A stretch of 64,000 bases of DNA, taken from contig NC_089724.1 of the NCBI RefSeq assembly GCF_035083965.1, positions 7,356,501-7,420,500 of the forward strand, in the 5' to 3' direction. The stretch's first letter is position 1; each line of letters opens with the position of its first letter. The notes under the pieces were generated by a model. It saw only the letters and a program-made list of their open reading frames with translations, made no database searches and was not told the DNA's origin. The position numbers were made by a program, and so were the translations under genes. The DNA comes from Branchiostoma lanceolatum (Eukaryota > Chordata > Leptocardii > Amphioxiformes > Branchiostomatidae). Shown one piece after another: positions 57,357 through 64,000 of this stretch.

Positions 57357-57437
57357 TTAACCTTTAAGACACTGAAGTAGCCGTTTGGCACCCAATTACC
57401 TATTGGTTACAGAGTTAGGCAGCAGGGAGAAGGTTAA
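57357..57437. repeat. Short TTAACCTT...AAGGTTAA element
   Basis: 81 bp bounded by TTAACCTT and AAGGTTAA, with CACTGAAGTAGCCGTTTGGC inside. Related sequences are at 3732-3803 and 8117-8200. The TTAA at both ends suggests insertion at TTAA, as in piggyBac- or Kolobok-type MITEs. Confidence 0.55.
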
Positions 57438-59293
57438 TGTCAACAGGATGTAGCCATGCCTTTTTTTTTCCCATGATAAAGTGGTCTAAACTATAGCTAA
57501 GCTTCCTTTTGGTGTTTTGGTGCGCTGCTTTAATTCCCGGACAAGCCTGTTGCGCAGTTTACCATTCCCAGAGGACATCGCCTCACGTAGACTCGACGTA
57601 CCGTCAGCATCAAGAAGGGTACGCTCCGTACCTGATGTATCGCCAATAACCCTCGGTAGCGACCTTGCATCGCGCATAGTCATCTATAATACATGAGGCA
57701 GATGTGGGGGTACCACGGTGGCATTTGTAACGCACATGGTTAATGTTCAAAGCTGCACTGAGATTATCACTCATGTTGCACTTGTAACTGGAAGAGATTG
57801 TAGTCCCCCAGTGTAAGACTAATAGCAATGCTCAATTATGCATAGCAAACTATCTTGACAATTGTAACTTGCTTTACAACTGTGTTATAAAAGTTGGATG
57901 TCCAGTCTTTGAAGGAGGCCTAATAAAAAAAGGTTATGTGCTTGTCCAGATAGAGTAAATTGCAGTTACAGAACATTAGTTTGATTATCTATGTACATAA
58001 TACATTCACTTGGGTGAGACATGAACAATCATGTACTGTATGTAACCGAGATAGTGAGTGGTATCTTGCAGCAAATTCATGTGTGACACATACATGTATG
58101 ACCGTATCATGATAAGTACAATTATAGTGGATGATACTAGATGTAATGAAATTGATCATAGTACTGAGCCTAAAAATACTGTCACTGACTAGTCCTTAAT
58201 TTGTATTTTAATATCGAATGCTGGAAAATTTTTCTAAGGAACTCAAGGACCATTCCATGCCGAAAATGGAATGATGATTAAAATAGAAATCAGAATACCC
58301 CCAAAGTCTTGATGGTACCAATATGTCTGTAAATTAAAGACTCAAGTACTTGACCACTAAATCTGTTGTGTTTTATTTGCAGTATTGAATATTGAATCTG
58401 AGGACTATGTTAAAGCGGATGACAAAATGTAAATTCGAGGCAAGATTGTGATGTGACTCTTTTGTGTATTATGCTTATGATGTACGAGCCGCCTATCTTC
58501 GTGGAATCGATGACAACATCTGGCTGTCGAGCTGATTAAAAAAAAAAAAAGTAGTAGGGTCTACATTGAGGTGGTTTCAGAAACTCAGTGGACCTTGTGC
58601 AGCTTTTTTTTTGCACAGTTCAGAAATATGAATTTCACATATTGATGCAAATATGCTTAAAAGTGGTTGTACATGTCATTCACATGAAGGTTTTGTTCTC
58701 CAGAATATTTTCAATTTTTTGGCCAAAATCTTACATATATTTTACTTTTAAAACATGGAGTCTACCTGACTCTGAGACTCAAACATCCAGCAACATGGTG
58801 TTTATCACTGTGACCTCCATAAAACAGATGACATCCCTGCTGAGTCCTGGCAGGGAGAGTTGGAGTTTTGCCACCACCTCTATCATGTCCATTGATTTCT
58901 AACAGATTCATGTATTACCTTCGACATGACTGCCATTATAATGTCGCTACACCTGTTATACACGCTTTAAATATGTATAAAACGATAGTCGGGTCTGCTT
59001 TGATAGCTACTGGGTCATTTTTTTCAACATATTCCCAAAACTATAATAATATTATTAAATATTTAATTCACATTCTTTGCTGACATGTACATTTTGTATG
59101 AGGATCAGTATCAAATTGATAGCATTGCTACAAAAGACACACCTGAATGTCCCAATGATTGGTAATTTTTGTTTTGTTTTTACCTCATGAGAAATGCTCC
59201 TACACAATCAATACAAATTTGATTGGCAGAATCTTTCTAACCAGAAAGTGGTCCAGTGTAAAGAGACATGTGCTGGCATGTTTTGAAGCTGTA

Positions 59294-59322
59294 TTAGAGT
59301 CAATTCCAAGTCACCAAGAGGG
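59294..59322. repeat. One-ended fragment of the 44876 TIR element
   Basis: TTAGAGTCAATTCCAAGTC followed by ACCAAGAGGGC matches the terminal repeat at 44876-44903 with a few changes. No matching second end is found nearby. Confidence 0.45.
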
Positions 59323-59411
59323 CTTTAAAATGATATTTGTAATATGTTTGAACTATTTTGAATAAAAGAATGTCTAAGCCACAATAGTGACAGTGGAAGT
59401 TATTACTATGT

Positions 59412-59650
59412 AACCTCCTAATAATGATATTAATCCACCGGGTTACATAAATCCGCCACTTTGAAAAGCAGTGGGTTTGAGAGACCTCTAGTGCAGTACC
59501 TCCCAGGTATACACAGGTTAGATATACATGTACAGGAGTGCATTATACAGGGGGACGTTGGGTTGGAGATCTGTTTGGACGTATCTTTTCAGGGTGGCGG
59601 AATTATGTATCCTTGTGGAATCACGTTAGTAGATGTTACAATTTTGTACA
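59412..59650 (+). repeat. Dispersed repeat with TCCGCC/GGCGGA ends, copy 2
   Basis: Collinear with 33005-33250. It ends about 50 bases before the tetraspanin start codon, next to its 3' splice site, so it forms part of the intron upstream of the first coding exon. Confidence 0.6.
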
Positions 59651-59700
59651 TTGTTTTTCTCTTCATACAGGCCTAGAAAGTACCAGTAGAAGACTCCAAG

Positions 59701-62313
59701 ATGGTGGAAGGGGGTTGTGGAAAATGTATCCAGTACCTGATGTTCACATTCAACCTGCTGTTTTGGGTAGGTACAACCTTATTGTAGATTGGTACAGTCT
59801 TCATTTTTATCAACAGATTGTGACAGTTGTTTATTTTTCTTCCAATCCATCATGATAGACAAATGTGAAGGGTTAGACTGAGGTTATGATACTATCATTC
59901 TGATAACGTCAATAATAAACTTCAAATTTTCAATAGATGCATTTAGATTTGCATTTTCATTCAGTCAAACCTGTACAAGTGACCACCTCTACATACATGT
60001 AAGGACCACCAGGCCAATGTGACCACTATTTTCCATTGACCCAATCATTAAAAATCCTGTCTGTGGTGATACCTGTCAAGGTAGACCAGATTTTATCAGT
60101 CCCCTAACTAAGGCCCGATTACATACTCTCCAAGCAGAGGTTCGTGGGAGAGATCGTCACCGTTTTATCATATGCCCCCACCAACTTCGACCCCGTTCAT
60201 ACTAAATCGCGCAAATCGCGAAATCGCCCTGAGTCGCATTCCTTCGCACCAGGGGTCGAACGAGCGCGAGTTGTAAAATCGCGTCCAACAGCTTGATCAA
60301 CACTTGTCACCACTCTTACTGTTGTGTTCAATGACCTTCTTGTACTTCATCTTGAGTTTTTATACCTTTACATCATATAATGAGCGGAAAGACTGAATTT
60401 GCAGATGACCCCTTGACCCATGACCGACCGGGTCAATATGCAAAGTAAAGCGCCCGACGCGCATCAAGGCGATTTCGAGCGTTCATACTAAGTCGGAATA
60501 CAGGCAAATCGCGAGTAAACCACCTCCGGAGGTGGTTTCGCGGAAAGCAATTTCGGGCGATTTCAAATGCGATTTGGAGCGTTCATCCTAAGCCACATTA
60601 TCGCGATTTACGCGATTTCGCGATTTACGCGATTTAGTATGAACGGGGTCTTCTGCTCCAGGTCGCGGGCACAAAGGCTAATTAACAGCTAATCATCGCC
60701 TTATCAAACTTCACTTAACATGTAGGTGTGAATTAAGACCATGGAAACCTACATTGTCCTATATCCCCGTTACAGGACAGTTTCTGTTAAGTTACTAAGT
60801 TTGAATTTCCAACTGCTTTCGGCAACATGTATGGTAGAGTTCTAGAGATATTTGGGGGATTTGAAGCCCCGAAAGCCATCAGACTGGGCATATGATAAAA
60901 CGGTGATGATCTCCCCCACCAACCTCTGCTTGGAGAGTACGATTACACACACGTTTTTCTGTCAACTTAGAGTTGACTCAGGACTGTGCAAGAAGAAGCC
61001 TATGCCACTCAAGTAGCTCCTCACACACTATCCCAGGTTTACTCCGAAAACATGTGTGTAAATTGGGCCTAAGTGGTTTATTCAACAGTTTTGAGTGTGT
61101 TCACAAGTGTCATGATGATTTACCTTATTCCCAGCTGGCTGGCTGTGGCATCCTGGGGGTGGGGATCTGGCTGAGGGTGACCCAGGGTGACTTCGCCACC
61201 TTGGTTCCCAGCATCCCGTTCGTGACGGCGCCCAACCTGTGCATCATCGCGGGCGTCATCGTCATGGTGGTCGGCTTCATCGGGTGCTGCGGCGCGCTGA
61301 AGGAAAACAAGTGTTTGTTGTTGACAGTAAGTAGACAGAGGAAAACAAGGATTGTCATCATCTTTATCATTGTCCGATTCACATTTACACCTTTACACCA
61401 GTGCACCTATTCCCAGAAATGAATTTCAAGCCCTGCATAAAATACATACATTGTACATACATGTAGCATGCTGCTTGGGAGTGTGTGTACATTTGTTGGC
61501 TGTATCTGTGACTTCCTCCTCTCTTTTCTCAACTTTTGTTACTTCTTTTCTGTCAAAAGACACACAATACATCACTGATTTCACCATGATCATCAAGTTT
61601 TGTTTTGTTTTTCTTTTCTGTCTCCACCCCCTCCCCCACCCCTGTGTCTTTTGCAGCTTGGTACCCCCATCGCCCTTGTTGTCTTTGTCCCCATCTTCAT
61701 CCAAATCTTCATCCTCATCCCCAAGGAGTATTGTCTACTGGTTGGCTGTCTTTTCATGTTAATTTTGGCGCTGGCCATAAACGCTCTCCACATAGGCGAC
61801 ACAAAAACTTACAAGCGCGTCCTGCTATGTACACCTGTGAGTATATCAATTACAAACATGTACCCCTGGCCAATCAGAAGCTCAGTTTTTTGATAATGTC
61901 TCCTTTTTGACCAATTATATCCCTCTATTCTGTTGTGTTGTCCAGTCACTTGAGCAGAAGCATGTGGACCAATCAGAAGCATCCATTAAGTCACCTGATT
62001 GGTCACCAATTACATGAATGCTCCTACATGTACCTATAGCTCTGTCTCCTTTATATGTATTGACATCTGTTCCCAACACTGTTGAAGACTTCGTTGTGAA
62101 CTGAAACTGGTCATACTGTTTTAATTGAATTACTTTCTTCTTTGACTTCTGATTGGCCAGATGGTGCATGGAAGGACCAATCAGGACAGGATTATTTTTG
62201 TGGAATGTTAAAGCGAATGTTTGTTATTTTCTCCCCAGTTCTTTGTGATGCTGTTCATCATCTTCTGTCTGGAGATCACAGCCGGTGCCCTGGCTTATGT
62301 CTACAGGGATCAT
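59701..62313 (+). CDS. TSPAN4/9-like: Tetraspanin, TSPAN4/9 type, first three coding exons
   Basis: Coding exons: 59701-59766, 61135-61326 and 62239-62313, all phase 0 with GT-AG introns. The ATG lies 30 bases after a 3' splice site (CTTCATACAG, 59670), so a 5' untranslated exon is further upstream. Residues 1-22 are the short N-terminus and TM1 start (GGCGKCIQYLMFTFNLLFW). Exon 2 gives CGILGVGIWL, the small extracellular loop (TQGDFATLVPSIPF), TM2, and GCCGALKENKCLLLT, the family's Cys-Cys-Gly and KENKCLLL signature. Exon 3 is TM3 (FFVMLFIIFCLEITAGALAY). The large extracellular loop with its CCG motif and TM4 are not found before 64000, so the gene continues to the right. Tetraspanins organise integrins and other membrane proteins into microdomains. 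The match is closest to human TSPAN4 and TSPAN9; without the large loop this is not final. Confidence 0.9.
60112..61073. repeat. Nested inverted-repeat cluster in tetraspanin intron 1
   Basis: Outermost ends GGCCCGATTACATA (60112) and GTGTAAATTGGGCC (61073) resemble the 49133 MITE. Within, TCTCCAAGCAGAGGTT and CACCGTTTTATCATATGCCC (60127-60177) pair with 60887-60942. Inside that lies the element at 60189-60650. Successive insertions of small elements into each other explain the layering. Confidence 0.7.
60189..60650. mobile_element. 462-bp MITE with GACCCCGTTCATACTAAATC ends
   Basis: The ends GACCCCGTTCATACTAAATC and GATTTAGTATGAACGGGGTC are exact complements, flanked by TTC on both sides (60186-60188, 60651-60653), a 3-bp duplication. 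Subterminal ATCGCG and CGCGATTTACGCGATTT words are repeated. No coding frame. Confidence 0.85.
61391..61436. repeat. Right-end fragment of the CAGGGCTCGAAAT MITE family
   Basis: CACCAGTGCACCTATTCCC and GAATTTCAAGCCCTG match the right end of the family. The left part is missing. It lies in tetraspanin intron 2. Confidence 0.7.
61657..61836 (+). CDS. Candidate 180-bp in-frame cassette exon of the tetraspanin
   Basis: Bounded by a strong 3' splice site (long C/T tract ending TTTTGCAG) and a good 5' splice site (CCT|GTGAGT). It is exactly 60 codons, phase 0 at both ends and without stops in the tetraspanin frame, so inclusion would not disturb exons 2 and 3. It encodes two hydrophobic segments, IALVVFVPIFIQIFILI and YCLLVGCLFMLILALAINAL, joined by PKE, then a polar end with DTKTYKR. 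Known tetraspanins have no such insert between TM2 and TM3, and the text resembles no family I know. It could be a real alternative exon, an exon of a nested gene, or a chance frame in T-rich sequence. Confidence 0.4.
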
Positions 62314-62405
62314 GTGAGTATGGAGTATGTTTATTTATTTATTTATTTTGATTTACCACATTTGTGGAAGGTTTGACATAACAGGTGACTATCACCTTTT
62401 CAAGA

Positions 62406-62755
62406 TGTCAACCCAGACCAGACTGTAAGGTTTGGACCATCGCACACCGGGGCATACCCCTACTCTTTTTCGAAAGGTGTGGTGGGTTCTTTTACGTGCG
62501 CGGGGTGTGGCTCTCCCCAAACACGGGACCTCCATTTAACGTCCTATCCGAGGGACGTCCCTAACCCTAGATGAGTTAGGTACTCACACCTGAGTGAAGT
62601 GAGGAAAGTCGTGTTAAGTGCCTTTCCCAAGGGCACAACGTCGGGCGCAAGTTCGGACATGTCTCTGGGCACAACCCGGGATTAGATCCCGGGTCCCATT
62701 GTTTGACAGCCTCGCGCTCTACCACTTGCGCCACACAACGCCACATGTTGACTGT
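62406..62755 (-). repeat. tRNA-headed SINE, family 1 copy F (full length)
   Basis: On the minus strand: tRNA-like head (TGTGGCGCAAGTGGTAGAGC ... GGGATCTAATCCCGGG), central block CCCTTGGGAAAGGCACTTAA and CACTCAGGTGTGAGTACCTA. Then GGACGTTAAATGGAGGTCCC, AAAAGAACCCACCACACC and the tail TTGACATCTTGAAAAGGTGA. This is the most complete copy and defines the order of the modules. Confidence 0.85.
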
Positions 62756-62783
62756 CTCTCATTGGTAGAATTGCTAATTACCA

Positions 62784-63072
62784 TTCTCTCATTGGTTGAT
62801 CTGCTGATTGTGATGGACAGTCAGCATATCAGTGTGTACATGTATTTGAAATACGAAATTGCAGCAGGGGCGGGACGGTGGTAACATTGAGCGGGAGGCG
62901 AGCCCAGCCGTACGGACGGCGGATGTCGCTATTAATGAAGGCGGCACGAGCGGAGGTCGAAGGTCGCTTCCTCAGCGTAATTCCCTACGATTGGTCGACT
63001 GACCAATCCTACTATGAATAGACCTATCCTGATTGTCCATCACAATCAGCAGTTCAACCAATGAGAGTGTGG
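62784..63072. mobile_element. MITE with CTCTCATTGGTTGA ends
   Basis: The left CTCTCATTGGTTGATCTGCT and GATTGTGATGGACAGTCAG pair with the right CTGATTGTCCATCACAATC and AGCAGTTCAACCAATGAGAG, giving about 39-bp terminal repeats with two mismatches. The interior is GC-rich (GGCGGATGTCGC, GGCGGCACGAGCGG) and noncoding. Confidence 0.75.
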
Positions 63073-63094
63073 CTGCATGTCAGTCAGATGTTTG

Positions 63095-63912
63095 CATTTT
63101 TAGCGAAGCCTTAGGGGCGAGCTTGATAGTATATTTTATGCCCGATTTGCAAGAATTCCCAGAATTCCACAGGAATGTCAGGAATCCGTCAGGCGAACTA
63201 TGCGGATGCCCGCCTGTCACTTTATACCTCGTTGGCACGTCTGGAATCCAGGCACTCAGCTGTCGATGACAGATGACCTACTTTTACGTGGTGTCCGATT
63301 TCGTACTGGTGGGAGTGTGTCAGGGAGTTCACCGAATCTAGTATTCTAGCTTTTAAAAGGGTTTGCACATCCCAGTTCATCTACTATCACAAGAACGTGC
63401 TGAACATCATGCCTCCCACCAAGTAACCTCTATGCATGTATAAGTCAAAGTTTTTAACGGAACGATAAATAACTTGGGTTACCGCTTGGGCAGTCTACAC
63501 TGAACGCTTTACGGGGAGGCGTGCCGGGTGTCGGAAAAACAACAGTAGCTCCTCGAAAACACATCCTACAGAGCTCGAATAACAACCAAAACGATCATAG
63601 GAGCCCCAGCAAACCGAATTTCTAAACTTCCGGCCTAGTTTCTCACTCCACCTATCCAACAATGCCAGAGAAAAAAGACACTACAACGGGAGTGTGCTCC
63701 GGCCTTTCCATATATGCTAGGAACTCCTAGAGTTTCATGGTGCATTTCTATATCTGCTTGGCAGATGCATTTCTGATTTCTAAGTGCATTGTGCACAAAT
63801 ATTATGGCAGAACTAAGATCTAGAGTGCTACGTTGGTACTTTCCTTACATTGAAGTAAGACCGGTCCAGACACCTTCGCTATGGCAATAATTTTTAATTG
63901 CCACACTTATTT
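63095..63912 (+). repeat. Unclassified long repeat, copy 2
   Basis: Same order and orientation as 28637-29345, from TTTTTAGCGAAGCCTTAGGG to GGCAATAATTTTTAATTGCC, but about 110 bp longer. The extra part (about 63640-63780) is internal, so copy 1 is probably a deleted version. No coding frame of note. The last 88 bases of the window hold nothing recognisable. Confidence 0.65.
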
Positions 63913-64000
63913 ATGTTTTATTCTGCATTTGGTAATGGGGTTTTAAGAAACGTTCAGAAGCAAAACGAAATAATGCAGGATGTAGAAGACCCGATGTTTT

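Larger units (their letters stand above)
56425..59411. other. Gene-free stretch upstream of the tetraspanin
   Basis: Contains the fullest copy of the short TTAA-ended element (57357-57437). Overlapping CG-richer minus-strand frames at 57486-57828 (for example TMRDARSLPRVIGDTSGTER) match no family I know. A one-ended fragment of the 44876 element is at 59294-59322. A 104-codon frame at 58588 has no recognisable domain. Confidence 0.35.

Noticed and set aside
57486..57828. Overlapping minus-strand frames with charged residues
   Set aside because: CG-richer than the surroundings and possibly an old transposon piece, but nothing recognisable enough to name.
60973..61422. 149-codon frame as an intact tetraspanin start
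   Set aside because: The upstream part is MITE sequence. The true first coding exon is 59701-59766, joined at 61135 in phase.
61600..61893. 97-codon frame as a separate small gene
   Set aside because: Its start lies in the polypyrimidine tract; only the part between the splice sites (61657-61836) is a plausible exon.
15475..62755. tRNA-like heads as functional tRNA genes
   Set aside because: A and B boxes are present, but the acceptor and anticodon stems do not pair properly and the heads are joined to SINE bodies.

Overview
The window looks like genomic DNA of an invertebrate deuterostome, most likely a lancelet (Branchiostoma). This is an inference from the intron-rich, vertebrate-like gene structures (GT-AG introns, a LIV-1 type ZIP transporter and a TSPAN4/9-type tetraspanin that align well to their human relatives) and from the very dense mix of small tRNA-headed SINEs, MITEs, CR1/RTE-like LINE scraps and Penelope-like remnants. 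No species marker was tested.

Layout. Four protein-coding genes are supported. (1) Minus strand, 2266-5080: a TFIIS-family protein with the central domain and the zinc ribbon, in four exons. (2) Plus strand, 6881-8041: a single-exon BTB-BACK protein without Kelch repeats, with a duplicated 5' leader segment and a polyadenylation signal at 8876. (3) Minus strand, 11775-18633: a complete 8-exon, 798-residue LIV-1 subfamily zinc transporter (ZIP10/ZIP6 type). Every splice phase closes, and its untranslated first exon may lie near 25.5 kb. (4) Plus strand, from 59701 past the right-hand limit of clear exons: the first three coding exons of a TSPAN4/9-type tetraspanin, plus a candidate 180-base in-frame cassette exon. 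Genes 1 and 2 diverge from a shared 1.8 kb upstream region. The four genes have no obvious shared pathway.

From about 18.6 to 59.4 kb I find no host gene. This stretch holds repeats: a LINE tail split by a MITE, a Penelope-like remnant with perfect inverted repeats, nested SINE/MITE clusters, 20-, 60- and about 215-bp tandem arrays, an RTE-like insertion inside the 60-bp array, several long palindromes, and a LINE with a 612-codon open reverse transcriptase frame inserted in a MITE. A roughly 400-bp CAGGGCTCGAAAT-ended element occurs four times at near full length; three copies have exact 5-bp target duplications and the fourth matches at 4 of 5.

The points most worth a second look are the in-frame hydrophobic cassette exon in the tetraspanin, the TFIIS-like protein whose conserved catalytic Asp-Glu pair reads Asp-Gly and whose last exon runs into a 119-bp palindrome, the two Penelope-like termini with hammerhead-like cores, and inverted intronic repeats that bracket exons 2-7 of the ZIP gene.
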